NCBI GenBank assembly: GCA_914767715.1
Contig: OU612075.1
Coordinates: 21,140,001-21,204,000, forward strand
Direction of reading: 5' to 3'
From: Membranipora membranacea
Taxonomy: Eukaryota > Bryozoa > Gymnolaemata > Cheilostomatida > Membraniporidae
Length of the DNA: 64,000 bases
This document shows positions 24,690-38,600 of this stretch, piece by piece (the first letter of the stretch is position 1; each line of letters begins with the position of its first letter). The translations under genes were made by a program, and so were the position numbers. The notes under the pieces are model-generated. The model did no database searches. It was given only the letters and a program-made list of their open reading frames with translations, and was not told the origin of the DNA.

Positions 24690-24872
24690 TTACAGGTTGC
24701 ATATAGTATTGAATATATGAGCGTCACACGTTTTGTCAGTGCTGTTCCAGAAGCTATTTTGCTGACACTGAGATGCGGAAAGCTAAGCCGTTAGCGCAGA
24801 GATAGTAATATGAAGAGTCAGAAGGGTCAGGGTAATATCCGCGATGTAACGAGGGACAGCTAAACGATGTAC
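24690..24872 (-). pseudogene. degenerate CBM14 exon downstream of the single-domain chitinase
   Basis: On - an acceptor (ATCTAAG) at 24873-24874 leads into a reading that starts SFSCPSLHRGYYPDPSDSSY with the YxxC of a peritrophin-type chitin-binding domain, but stops at 24754. The second half of the domain (a stretch with NSFWNSTDKTCD, then a terminal Cys and TAA at 24690) continues in another frame. The span is 183 bases against 182 for the intact CBM14 exon at 14412-14593, so one base appears to have been inserted near 24775-24800. The second conserved Cys is also lost (DPSDSS against DPCDCN). Phase (1) fits a weak donor GTCAGT that overlaps the last codons of the 25227-28860 gene. It is either a decayed exon or a low-level alternative end. 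Confidence 0.65.
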
Positions 24873-25226
24873 CTTAGATAAAGACATAAGTAGATAATTA
24901 TAAGGATTACAGAAAGTTATCGGTCATATCGAATGTAATATTTCACACAGTCACAGAAGATCTTTGTTATGGATATCGGCTGGCACTTGGCACTTATGTG
25001 GCTATCTGTAGTTAGCGATGGTACACTTAGGGGATAGGTCTTGTCTTAGTGGATGGAGGGAAGTGTTGTGAGACAAAACTCTCAAGAGAACAGATAATTG
25101 ACACCTTTAGTCCTCGAAGACAGAACAGACAGAATTAGATAAAGTTATAAAGACAAGCACAAAATGACATTTTGTTTAGATCAAACATACCGATGACATT
25201 GTGGTATGAGCGTAGTACTGTATACC

Positions 25227-28200
25227 TTACTGACGTTTTGATGGCTGATTAGCGTCCTGTTCAGCTGTTGGGCTGTTGATGGAGAGACATTGAGAGATGG
25301 TTCTCAGTAAGGGATACGGTCCGGTGTTACAGGACAGTCCGTTGTGATCATCTGATCCAAGAGCCCAAATCATACCGCCACCGTAATGGTTGTCTTTGAT
25401 GTAATTACACTTGAAAATAATCAATTGGTAAATTGGTATAAACTGTATGGTGTTGCAATATAAGAGAAGTTGCCTGCCCTTTGTCAAGGGGGAACAACTC
25501 TGAACATATTTCTCAACAGCTTAGAAATTATTGAACTCTAGAACAAAACGACCAAAAATTTGAGGATCCTTAACCTCAAGGCATCAAATCACAAAGCATA
25601 TCACAAAGTACCTTATTTAGGAACGCTGCTGGGTTATCATATGATATCCACTTGGGACTGACATAGGTGTACGGTACTTGGGCGATAGGATCCATAATAG
25701 TGTTATCTAGGTAAGCCTGGTTACCACAAACGTCCCGGTAGAAGATCTAAAATCAGAAGTCACATGATTATAATGGAATAAGCAGTTATGAACACACAGG
25801 CGGTGCTTCAAGCAAGATATTGATTTAACATTTTGCTGTCAAGGTTTAAGAGATGTGAGTGTAACCAAGGAGTAACCTCCTTGGTGTAACCTACACAGAA
25901 CTAATAGTGATATCGATAAGCCAACTTCTACTTGTGCCATCTAGAATAGATTATCACTGCTAGACTTACAGAATTAGATCCTTGTGCCGGGGTGTTAGGT
26001 GGAGGGACTCCCAATGTTCCCCAGATGTTCCATGTCCGACCATATGTAGGCATGCCAATCACAATCTTATCAGCCGGCATACCAATATCCTTCCAATACT
26101 GTGCAATGTACATCTGAAAAATCAGTATCTGATGTCATCAACCAGGTGAGGTAATTAATGAAAATTGAAATAAAAATATGTCTCCTTACAACAAATGAAG
26201 GTAAGTTATTGGTTGTGAAGTTCAATGTGCTACCTACCGTTGTTTTCTCATCGGTTATTGGACCCAAAGGAGAGTTGTGTCCAGTAAAACTGTCCCAGCT
26301 ACCATGAAAATCATAACTCATCAGGTTCACAAAGTCCAGAGATCTACAATATAATGATCACCGCAAATGATTTTTACAATAATACACAATAGCAAAATGA
26401 GTGCAGGCTATGACAACGATAAGGCATATATTATTTTTCCTATCAGTGTACAAAAGATCTTCAGTTTATTGCCAGTTGATTTGTCTACATTTATTGGTAT
26501 TGTTTGTCATGTGGGTATGATGTCTGATTTAATTGCCAACAAAACCTTGAACAGGAACTAAGAAAAACTTCTAAATTTTGTATAATGCAAATAAATTAGT
26601 TGTTAAATTAAATTAAATTATGGTTTTGAAATTAAGTAAAGGAAGTTTTCCCCTGTTTATGACAAAACAGAGGGTGGGCTGCCCCTAAAGAGGGACGCAA
26701 GTTGCCCGAAGTCCTCATACTGAGAGTGTGATACATCCTAGAAAACTAGAATGCATACTAGAGGTGAGACCATGGTGGACCTCCTAATCGTAAGTGCGCA
26801 GCAAGATGCCAGAAACTGAAACAGGCACTAATCAGCCATTGGCAGTGACACTTTGATCTTATTCAATAGGCCGAGAAGCGAAGTAAAGGAAGTTTTCAAT
26901 TGAGGTACTGGACCTTGGCCCATTTTGTCATATCTTGTACCACAGCCTTATCATTCATAAATTCAGTTAACCTCTCAGTCAGTAAAAAGGATATTGGCAA
27001 GAAGCAGTAATAGTCTCACCTTGCAAGGCTAGGAGCTTCGTATCCATTGTCTATCTGCTTTAGACCGGAGGGGACAACTGCCGTTAGTAGAAGCCTTGGT
27101 TCACTGGATAGCACTGCCTCTATCCTGAACTCTGTGATCATCTCCTCACAAAGCTGAGCGAATCTCTCTTTATCCTCAGGAGGGCTACCTCTGGAGCCAG
27201 GGTGCTCCCAGTCAAAGTCTAAACCATCAAACCCATGTGTCCTCAGGTAGGCTATAGATGTACTGATGAACTTTGACCTTTTCTCTGCTGTGGAAACCTG
27301 TAAGTGATATATTGACACGTAGTATGCAACTCAGTGGTAATCAATGTACTGTTTGCTAACGGTTTCAAATATAACAACAGAAGCTTAAATTGTGGCAATT
27401 TTGCAAAGAATTTAATGAGATGCTGACACTCGGCATAATCTTTCCATTGGTTTCAGCCTATAGGATAGGATAAGAAAACACCATAATTGTAAGGATATAT
27501 ATAATATGGCAAAAATATCCTCGTGAATCGAAAAAGTGTGCAAACTGCTGACGGTAAAGAGGTCAGTCATGCTGTCTAGACACTTCAACTGTCTGGTCTC
27601 TCAAGTGGATGTCTGAATGTGTGTGGCTTCTGTTAGGAGTATAATTATTCAGTTACCTTCAGATTCATTAGGAAGCACTAATTATATCATTATTTCCTTA
27701 TATATGTACAACTATTTTGATGATATAACAATGCTGAAAAGTTTTTGAGATCTAACTGCAATCGTTGTCAAACTGCAATAATGAAGACGTCCGTACTTAC
27801 AACATCAGAGAAGTTGGCAGTGCCATGTGACCACCCGCCCACTGAGAGCAGAATTTTCACAGCAGAATTTCTTTGTCTCAATTCCATCGTCTCTTCATAC
27901 AATGCTGAAACGTGCATTGATAAAACAATGATTGAAAGTGATTATATTTAACATATATTTAGTATGTCTTTATTCAAGTGGTGGGCTGGTGGCCAGATGT
28001 GTACAAGATAGTACCAGGCTTACTTGTGAGAATATTCAGATTTGTCACAAAAAATCACATACTGAGAGATCATAATATGTCAGTTGGGTTTCACTGGTCT
28101 TGATAAAGAAAGGAAGGGCGGCGTTTCAAGTTCCCTTGGCCCCCAAGTCTTACATCATCAAGCATCACAGGAACAAGATCTATCTAGAGTAAGTTTGAAA

Positions 28201-28860
28201 CGACTTACTGTAATCATTCCACTCGTATGGAGCCAGGACACCACCATCTATTCTCGCGAAGGCGTACATGATATGTGTACATAGGTTAGGGTCAATATCC
28301 GAAGGCATCATTCTCTTAACTCCCGGCCTGTACTGTGACCAGTTCTCATAGTAACACACCATTCTGTATGAATAGCAGACCTAGGACAAGAAATATCGGT
28401 CAGCAGGCGGCTACTTGGGGGGTCTCAATATATCACATCAGATAATTACTCAGAGAGCTGCAGCCAAAAGAGGATATAATTATGGAAACCAGAGAATCAC
28501 ACATTCTTACACCTGGTTCAGAGGTAGGCCCAGTATTAGCTGTAGGAGTTTGTCTGTTTGTGATTAAAGTGAAACATGATGCCGTAACCAGTGGTTACGG
28601 CAACGGCATCATGTTTCACTTTAATGGTTAATTAGCATGACTCGAGAGATGCCTTGGAGGTACACAAAAGAGGTACATTGATATGGCTTACTTACAGTTA
28701 AATGGTGATAATTATGGAAACCTTAAAATCCCTTTTACACCTAGTTATGGCATGTCTCCAATAGATAAAGAAGAGAGGATGACAAATGAGGTACATTAAT
28801 ATGGCTTACCTGTACAAAGAAGAGGAAAAGAAGCCAGGTGACATTACCATAGACCTCCAT
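25227..28860 (-). CDS. secreted single-domain GH18 chitinase
   Basis: Eight exons keep frame: 28810-28860, 28209-28380, 27801-27904, 27020-27297, 26238-26343, 25970-26113, 25612-25746, 25227-25409. The product is 390 residues. Residues 1-17 ([17 protein letters not shown]) form a short hydrophobic leader. The rest is one GH18 domain with the complete motif DGLDFDWE (Glu 140), SVGGW before it, MSYDFHGSW, the MPTYGRTW loop and the terminal [15 protein letters not shown]. All expected chitinase residues are present, so it should hydrolyse chitin outside the cell. Exon sizes match the C-terminal domains of its two neighbours exactly, which points to tandem duplication. The TAA stop overlaps a possible GTCAGT donor that would join a decayed CBM14 exon in the correct phase. 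Confidence 0.88.
28563..28625. repeat. inverted repeat, perfect 23-base arms
   Basis: Arms 28563-28585 and 28603-28625 are perfect reverse complements with a 17-base loop that contains a further small palindrome (TAACCAGTGGTTA). It lies in the first intron of the 25227-28860 chitinase gene. Confidence 0.85.
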
Positions 28861-29638
28861 CTTAATCCACAACGTGACTAGTCGCTGTCTATCGACTCGA
28901 ATATTGGCACTAGGTCCTTAAAATTGTTGCCAAAATGATGGCTTGTTTCAAACACTTACAAAATTGTTTCGTCTTGAGTTGGTAAACTATGATGATGATG
29001 TGCTACAATTATGGAACACCCTAGACTAGAACAACAACGAAAATGTCTGAAATTGACCAAATCAAGTGAAAAAAGATGAGTGCTTAAACATAGGTTGTTG
29101 TGTAAATAGCAAACTATCTCAGTCTTTATACCAGCCACCCTAGTTGAGGCACAATTCCTGAATCGTGAGCCCAAACATTCCTGTAAACCACTGTTATAAT
29201 TTACGCCAAGACTGAATATTGGCTCAGCTAAACAAACAAAGAGAACCTCTGCTTCTAAATTGTAAGGATTCAGATGTTGGTCTGCTTGAGCAAAAATCAA
29301 ATTTGAGAAAAAAGTTTGAGATATCTGACTATGTTATATTATTCTCAATCCGTCGATAAAATAAAATAAATGATATAATTAAAAGCAATTACTGTAGATA
29401 AAACAAAATTTAGACCATATTGACATTGAGATATTGTAACTCTCACAGCAATGTCTATCGGCACATTATCAATATCTGATAATCAAGTCAATGTCTGACA
29501 GCTGTTTTTCCTCAGCCTTGTCCAAATTGCCTAACACCACCCATCGAATGATGATTTTTCATACACCGCTATTTGACCATAACCGGTGATTTGTGTATAC
29601 CAGTTGACCATCAATTTTGACCATCAGTATTTCTTACT
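28861..29638. other. intergenic region
   Basis: Upstream side of the 25227-28860 chitinase gene and downstream side of the desulfurase-TtcA gene, both on -. It is AT-rich. I see no TATA box at a convincing distance. An open - reading at 28956-29300 has no recognisable domain. Confidence 0.4.
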
Positions 29639-32600
29639 TCACAGGTCTTCAGCAGCATAACCGTTACCATTGCGCTCCAATTTCGATGTCCCGTTAATGT
29701 CTGAGGTACCGTTCTGTGTAGATGCTGCCTGAGATGGCTGCTGTTTACGCTGCCGGCGGCTCTTAGTGAGAGACTTAGCAAGAGTCATCTCACTCTGATC
29801 CAGTGCCATAAGGGGTCTCATACTGGAGAGCAGACTCTTATAGAGATCAGGGAACATTATCTCCTGACTGGCCAGTAACTGCTTAATTCTGTGTCTCTCC
29901 TACAAGTACAAAAATAAGCAAACATCATCATTCTACTTAGGACAGTGCAGAGCAGTGCAGAGCAGAGCAGTGCAGAGCAGAGCAGTGCAGAGCAGCACAA
30001 AATTTAGTAGTTTTACTGTCAAATAACTTCTTTGACTCCCTTAAGGTTATGATACCAGGTTGGACCGATTTGGTCATTTTATATACCGTTGGAAAGCTGC
30101 TGAGTTACTGATCGCTAATAGCTCAACAAAAACATGATTGGATTACGTTGCGTCCTTTTATCGGAGAAATGAGGCCGAAAAGGCTGTTTTTAGCAAAGTG
30201 GATGGCTGCGCTACATTGATTGCTAGAAAGTTCAAAACAGGTTACATTCATTCTCAGAGACAAAGTTCATCCTAATTTAGGTTGAAAATAACATTTGATG
30301 AGCCCAAAGTGGTTTGTTACGTCACGGCATAATGCATGAGGTTTTTTAACTTTGATGATATAATGCGAAATTTTAAGCAACGATTTGAGACAGATCGGAT
30401 GAAAAAGGGCCAACTTATTTTGCTTTTTCCCACTATATTGCTGTTTAAATGACACACACCACAAATTTCAGCAGTATATCAAATGTATCAATATCAGCAT
30501 AGACCATCAAATGTAGATACATTTTGCGCCATTTATCAATAACGTCTAACATGCTGTCAAAAGGTCCAGCACTAAAACCAGACAAATTTTTTTTGAAAAT
30601 TCTCACACACGAAGCTGCTTTGATTAAGCATAGTACAAACAGGAAATGCCAACAGAATATGGCACTATGTATTAGTCTTCCTTGAATTGCGCACCACAGA
30701 ATGCCCAAGAAAGCCAATTTGAGGGGCTTTTTAATGTGTTTTTCGGCATTCTATGGTGCGAAATTTGGGGAAAACTGATACATTATGCCATATTCTGTTG
30801 TCAATTACTGTTTCTAATATGCTTTATGAAAGCGGCTTCGTATGTGAGACTTTCCAAAATTAAATTTGTCTGGTTTTAGTGCTGGTCCTTTTGATAGCAT
30901 GTCTGACGTGATGGAAAAATGATGTTTGCATTTGAGAACCATACCTAAGTGAACACAACTCATTACTCATATGGCAAAATATGGGTAAACTTCTCAAAGT
31001 GTCGTTCCCATTTCAAATTAAATCCAAAGATCAACTGATACATTTCCTCAAGACATCCACATCAACGATCCGTAATTATAGTTATAACACACAATACAAG
31101 TGGTTATAAGTGGTAAAACTCTTGGGTATTCAATGCACTGAGGGAATTTCTCAGCTTTACCTTCACAGACACTTATCACAATGATTACCTTTGGCTGCTC
31201 AAAGCAAGCAGGGCAGTTCTCTGGTATTATTGGTAATTTCTGAGTCTCTGCGAAGTCCCTGAGCGCTTTCTCTCTGACATACACTAGAGGACGGATAACT
31301 CTCATATCTCCTTCTGACACTGTGTAGTTTGCCTTCATAGTCCTAAGTAATCCATTGTGGAATGTGGACATCATAAAACTGTGAAGAAATACAGCCAGTT
31401 GTGAATTGATATCTAAAAAAACTCAAATGAAGTTTGTATATTATTGCAAATTACAGAGTTTTGTGAGTGTAGGGTGCTGTAGGCTGAACCCCCTAGACAC
31501 TTGCCCCTCCCCCTTCCCAAGAGCCCCCTAGCCGTGTTATAATTATCGGGTTGAAGTTCTTTCTCTACCCTGTCCCTGGTGTGCTCTATTTAGAGTGCTG
31601 TTTTACAGAGCTTGAGCTCTGCGAGTTATCAAGTTTTTATAAAGTTTCAATTTTTTTTTATTTTTCTTCCATCAATTTTAAATAAAAGTTAGTTGAGTTT
31701 TCAAACAGTCAGTGAATCAGCGAATTAGAACAAAGACATTGATACTGAAGGAAAAAAAAAACCATCTTAAGTGAATTTATTCTTCAGTTTGGACACATTG
31801 TCTCCTCCTCCGTCTGCACCGGCGTCTTCTCTTTGGCACCTCTACCTCACATTCACTGCGAGGTTTTCTCTGTCTCCTTCGTCTGTGCTGTCGTCTTCTG
31901 GTGCAACAACTTCTGCTCCTTGCAGAACGCCTACTTTTTCTATTCCTCTTACGGGATGTTCTTCTACTGGATCTGCGCTTCAACCTTCTTGGGCGCCGTT
32001 TCCTTGAAGACCTTCGAGATCTCCTTCTCTTTGAGAGTCGTTTCCTTGAAGACTTTCGGGATTTACTTCTCTTTGGACAGCGGCGCAGAGTTTTCCAACA
32101 AGGAGAACTGTGAAAAGAGATGATTATACTATTTCAAATACCAAATATGGTGTTCTTCTGAGAAACTTACAGCAAAAGATTTTGACATCCTTATATTCAA
32201 CATGCTAAAGTGGATGTAAGATGCCTGAAACAATGGTTAATGCAGATAGAACCGGGGAACAGGAGTTACTTCACACCACTGCTGAGGTACTATTTTAAAG
32301 GAGTGAATGACAAGTAACCCTTCAAATATATCCTATTGTATTCCAGGCATGAACAACTTTCCAAAATGATGAAATAATAATTTATGTGGCGGCTTTATTT
32401 TAAAAGTAGTTCATGATTTATCTACTGACCATTTTATTGACGAGGAGACAATCTTGACTGTTTGTAGATCAGCTGGACATCACATTAAATACATGAAGAC
32501 TATATACAGGTAGATGATACGATACTAGAGTGTGGAGGGCTAGCTACCTCATAAACACGCACGTCCTCGTGTCACATCGAGTACAGAATCCCTTAGCCAT

Positions 32601-35600
32601 GAGGGCGCCGTTAGGTACGACTTTAGTCTTAGTTTCACATTGTATGGTTTTCTTCTTGCAGCGGAAGCAGTAAGCTTTGACAGGTTCATTCTTACGCGGC
32701 CTTGATTTAGATCTGCTCCTTGATTCAGATATGCACGTTCTTGGCATGATTTGATAGATTCCAGCTATCGAGATGTGTATATTATCGAGGTTTTTTAGCA
32801 GTCTGTTTGGCACTAACTAGAGTCAAGGATTGTCGGTGGAGTCATTCATCGATGACATCATCACTTTTTGATACAGAGTTGGAAACCATGACTATCCTAC
32901 AATTTTTATGTTGGCGGACAGCATCATCCTGGTAGTAAATATTCCATATAATGCGTAAATTGGGATAAATCAAGGGAAGAAAACAATTTCACCATTCAGT
33001 ATTTGGTAAACTTCCAAAAATTTCAGAATTTGTCATGTCGACAAATTTGAAAGAGATTTATCTAATTTTGTTAATCGAGTTTTGGATTGATTGGACATAC
33101 GCAGGACTAAGAGAATATGCCTTTGTCTGCGTACTTGTACAGGTTAGGTACATGATGAGATCCGTGATTACCGAATACTTAATAATGATTAAGTCTAATA
33201 ATAATATTAATAATAGTTAGGTCATTAAACTAAAAAAAGTCTATGGTGACCACCATTGACTTTGAGATGTAAGGCGCACAGATTTCACTTTTTGTCATAT
33301 ATAACATGGGTACATAGGTACATAGTACGCTAAAAAGGTTGAGGATTAGCAGTTTAGCCAGTTTTAGGAAGACAAGAAAAAAAATTCACGGCAGGATCCA
33401 TAGTCAGAGCACATATAGCAATTTGTTTTAGGACAATGTCAGTTGGTAGATTTTCTCTTGTCAATATTTTCTTCATGGCCTAAACTCTCTCATTAAGTAA
33501 TACACTATATATTTCGACCGAAGCTCCCATAACAAGGTATTATCAACTGTATTTTCAATGAAATACTTACACATAATCAAAACTAAATGTCTCCAAATAC
33601 TATCAATGATGTACAAATGGAAAAAAAAAGTAATCAATTAAACTATAATGATCGTCATGGCAAGAGTTGGCTGTAACAGTTGTAAAAATAACTTATTCTG
33701 GATCATCACTATCACATCTAACAGTATTTTAATTTTTTTCTCCCTTTTCCTTTTTCATCACTATTTGGGAAACATTTCACTATTGAAATGATATAGTCTG
33801 CCAAATAAGTAGTAAATAAACAAAAAATACCCTGCAGGAGTAGTGGGAGGATTGTGTGTTACATACCTTTCAGCGAGATCATCGAGATGTTGCCCTAAAG
33901 CCATCACATTATATCCATTAGCTCTAGCACACTTATATATACGACCTCTCTTCATACGACTACAGAAGGAACAGATAGAGTCGCATCCTCCTTCTAAGTT
34001 ACCAGCCAGCTTCATAATACCTACAAATATAACAACACAGGTGTGTTATGCATGTGATAGACAACAGAGTGAAATTAAAAGCTTAATTTAGATTTAGGTT
34101 ATATAGGTTAAGCTTGCACTGGTTTAAGCTATGGTGGGATCTGCAGAGGTATACACCCAAGGGTGCAGGCAGTGAATAGCAAGCAAAAAGATGGATTGAT
34201 GGCGCTAATTAGCAACCCCGCTATTCACTACTCAAAGTTGTGACCTCTCATCCCACAGTGCAGTCCATTCCTGGTAGGGCTATTGTCCTTACATGGCCCG
34301 TTGCTGGGACCACTTGTAGTAAGTTTTTAGCTGTCTCCCAGCTTGTCTTATGTAAGCTAGAAACAAATATCATTATTTCAAGTATGAACAAAAAGGCGAA
34401 CTCTACCTCCTGCAAATACTTGACACTTCGAGAGGCATCAATGTCATAGCAATTTATTTCCTGTTTGCAGCATTCATGTAAATTGAGGTTTCATTAGAAA
34501 ATATTGACGTGAATAAAAATCGCACCTTGCTCCTCATAGAAGTATGGGACCTTTAGCTCAGCCAGGTAAGGAATAAGAGGTCGAGGGTCGTAAGCTGACG
34601 AGCCAGGGTCTACTGTAACAGCTCCCATACTAAACTCTATACCCTGAAAAAAGATACTCAAGCTTGTACCGACAATGTTAATCAAAGTTTGGATATCAGA
34701 CTTTTATGAGCACGATGTATACAAAGAGTGGTCGGTTAAATTGGTTAGGATGCAAAACTTGATTGAGGTCAAACCAAGGAGTTAGAGACACTAACTAGTC
34801 TCTGACTCCTTGGTCAAACTTAGCAATCTGTTTACTTGCAAATTACATTACATAAAATCATTTGGTCTTTGAAAAAGACACTCTTATTGCCCTGATTCAA
34901 ACCAACGGGATAAAAGACTCCTTGTTCATACCATATAGGTTTATCATATTTATAATTATGAGATTATTATACCTAATATCTATTTTCATGAGATTATAGA
35001 TACCTTGCTCTTAGCGATATGCTGATACTGCTTCATAGCATGTAGTAAGGATAGAGAATCCTTCCCTCCAGATAAACAGATAAGGATCTTATCATTATTG
35101 TGTACCATATCAAAATCCTCTAAAGCCTGCAACAACATAAACAAGTTATTGCAATGGACTTCCTGCGTAAGCTCTGTGAATTCTGAATTTGAGGGTAATC
35201 TACAACTTCTACATTCAAACAAATCAACTGCAACATGACAGATGTGACTGCTCAGGAAACAGTGAAGTGTTTGGTTTGGATCGCTTAAAATGATGAAAGA
35301 GAACACCACCACACCCAAAATATAATTGTGAGTGAGTGTACTGAATTCTCCTTAGATAGCAAAATAAAGCTTGAAATTACCTTAATAAACAGAGTGAGGA
35401 TCTTCTTAGGTATTTTTTGCCATTTACTCGGCTTTCTTTTGTTAGCCGCAGCTACTTGAGCACCATTAGTTACTGCTGTTGCGGCAGCAGCTGGAGCTCC
35501 TTCTTCTGGATTCACAACATCACCCTCCGTCACTGTTTGTGTACCTGCATTTTGAGGGGCCGTTTCAGTGTCGGTGCCTGATGGACCGGCCGTTACAGGT

Positions 35601-38600
35601 GGATCGGCCGGCACGGATGGTGAAGACTGACCGGTTAATTCATGTATTTGTGGATGAGATCGTGTTATAAGCTGACATGTACCAGGCTTTATAGGATCAT
35701 CACTCTTACTAGATATTCCTGGCTTAGCTATTCCCTCTACAATGAGTGATTATTGTATAGTGTATATAATACAAGTACTTATATATTTTAATATATATAC
35801 TTGTGTTGTTTATGATAAGTATGATAGAGTAGAGAAAATAATATATCTTTTCTATTGAAAGACCTAATAGGTCAATAGTACATTTTCTCTGGTAATTTTC
35901 TTTCCCATAAGTCCTTAGGTAGAACAGGAATAAACCGACCATATTTAATTGTACGATGACATAGAATCAACTTAGAGTAGTTATGGATGAATGACTGCCT
36001 TTGTTCTGTGGAGGGAAAAGCTGGAGTTAAACCTGTTGCGTCCTGATCTGACATTCTCATCCGGCCAAAGGCTAGTATATGTGCAATTCAACTTCCGAGG
36101 CATTAGAGAAAACCCATGTAAGATTGGGATCCTCGCATCCGAAATGATTGTAAACTCATGATGCAGAGTGAGTTTTAAAACAAGATAAAAAGTGCAATAA
36201 TACGACAAAGAATATTACCTTTCTGATATGTTTTGAAGACTGCAGGTTTGAAGACATACTGCTCCCTGAGAGGTAACTTCAGAGTACCAGCTAATAGATC
36301 AGTAGCTTCACTAGGGAGAACACACCAGAGTAGATCAGCTGTGTCACTAAACATTAATCTCTGATCCACCTGACTCGGTCCTGACTATAAACGATAACAA
36401 GGATTATGTTGCGATAGTTTAGATAGGGGTTATGATCAAAATAAGACAACGCTGTTAACTAACTTGTGCTTATTGCACACTCCATGGTGAATACAGTTAT
36501 AAGGTCATTCAAATAAGGCTGTCTATATGGAAACAACTCCATGATAAGGAAACAGGTCATCTAGCATAGTTGTCTTCCCTTTTGCCAAGGTACAATGATT
36601 CCGGGCATTAAAGGGTTTGATTTTGGACACTTTATCTGATTAAAAGAAACAGAAAGTTTTGAACTGCTTAGTGTTTATTCCTTGCATAGTTGAAACTCAT
36701 ATGCGAGAGGAGTAAAGGTTTTTCTGAAAACACCATGATCGTAAATACCATGTGTTGATTTCATGTTTTTGGCCATCCTTTATGATTCTATTTGCCCTCG
36801 TGTTTGCCCTCGTATGCGACAAAAAATCTAGAGATCAGAAGTAGCAGTGATAGACCAGTCACATGACTCTGTGACCTGCAGTTAGATAAGCTTACCACAG
36901 TGACAGAGTTGAATGCCTCCCTGGCTAGTTGTAGAGTTTGTTTATAATCAGGTACTAGTGTAGGGTCATGTTTGATCTGTGAGTAAGTCATCGTCCCTCC
37001 TGAGTAAGATATCGCACCAAGCCACTTCCTGTCCTCAAACACCTCATGATGCCGAACCTTCCACTCTCCTGTGGTAGGGTTAAACAGATACCTGTGTGAT
37101 ACATAAGGGTAGAGTTATACTTTACATATTACAGATTGTCAATTTTACTAGTTAATATGTATCGCCCATATAAATATAACAATATTTTTCAAGTCTATGT
37201 TGCTTGAGTACCATAAGCGTGGAAAATGGATAAAATCTAAAACCATTTATAAAAGTTTTGACAATTAGTCTTTTTCTAGTTATCGGCACATTTACCATGT
37301 GGGCATAAATAACAGAGCGAGCCATAGCAGGACTAGGGTAAGCGTGCATTTGTTGATTTGCAACCAAATATGAAAGATACAACGATTACAGGATCGTGTG
37401 TGTTCACCTTGGCAGAAGTTTCCATCCATCAGACGCCACCATTTTCACTGCTTCTATCACAAACTCAATCTCCTCATCACTCATGAAGTATGGTAAGTTC
37501 AGTCTCACAAATCCAGGCCTGAAAAAAGTGATATCACAAGTTTGTTCTTATTGTTTGGTGTATGCTGTAAAAACTTGTTGCAATCTGCTCTCTGGGTATA
37601 ATCCCATCAGGCTTGGGTAAACAGGTGAAAGTAATTTTCCGCTTCACAGCTCACTGCCTCACTGAAGAACTGAGCTTCAATCAGATACTAAGACTCAAAA
37701 ATATACGATAAGCAATGTTAGAATAATACAGCTCCAGTCTTCAGGGACGCTAAGATCAACAACCTACCAAAAATGTATCAACACCAACCAACTCTATTTG
37801 TCTGGTCACTCGAGAAACTTAGCTACACATCATTTAATTCTACCAGGCAATCAGTGATATTTACATGATACATGTATTCATGATGATTGAATATATTTCG
37901 TGGTTGTGTTACGTGAAAACCTTCCCCAAGTTTGGTCAATTTGCCTGCATAGAGAGTTGCTCCCCCTCCACTGACCACGCAACTAGTATGCAGGCAAACT
38001 AGATTAAACTTGTACTGTTTAGTACCAGACTATTTACTTACCTGACGATTTCCTTATCAGAGTGTTCTTTAGTTCTGCGTAGATGAGTTCTATCTAGCCT
38101 ACTATCCTCGATAAGAGTGTTCTCTATACGAGCTGCCAGCTCCTCACTTATACCGAGTAGGTCCTCAGCGTACGGACCGGCACAGGCACATCCTCCACGA
38201 GACTGAATACCAAACAGGTCATCCAACAACGCAGCAGCGTAGTTGTGGTGCAATAACTAAAACAGATCATAATGACCAATGATACACTGGAGGATCTCAG
38301 GTATTTGGAACTGTTTCTTAGAGATTAATGCAAGCACAACATGGTTTCGAAGCATGAAGGATAGCTGTGCAAGGAGAGGATGACTTTTTGTAGCAGCTCT
38401 CGGAAAACTCTTCTTACAAGGAACAAGTACAAATATTTCATCCCTTTTGATCTCAGTGCCAAAGTGATTAAATGAGGAGGCCCAATCCTTTTAGCAAGGG
38501 AACAGCCTGCTTTATGACAAAGAAATTGATGTCGTATACTCTGCTCTGATACAGAGAGAGGCTCCTATCACAGAGTCAATCTGCTCTAGGTCTTTACGAT

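Noticed and set aside
28956-29300. 114-codon reading on - between two genes
   Set aside because: No domain, no conserved exon pattern and no paralogue in the window.
30445-30879. Opposing readings with a common GILWC motif, considered as a small gene pair
   Set aside because: Their similarity is explained by the palindrome at 30515-30935.
31771-32123. Open readings on + opposite the Arg-rich exon
   Set aside because: Leu/Phe-rich readings are the expected complement of Arg/Ser-rich coding on -; the - strand has matching splice sites and the zinc-ribbon exon.
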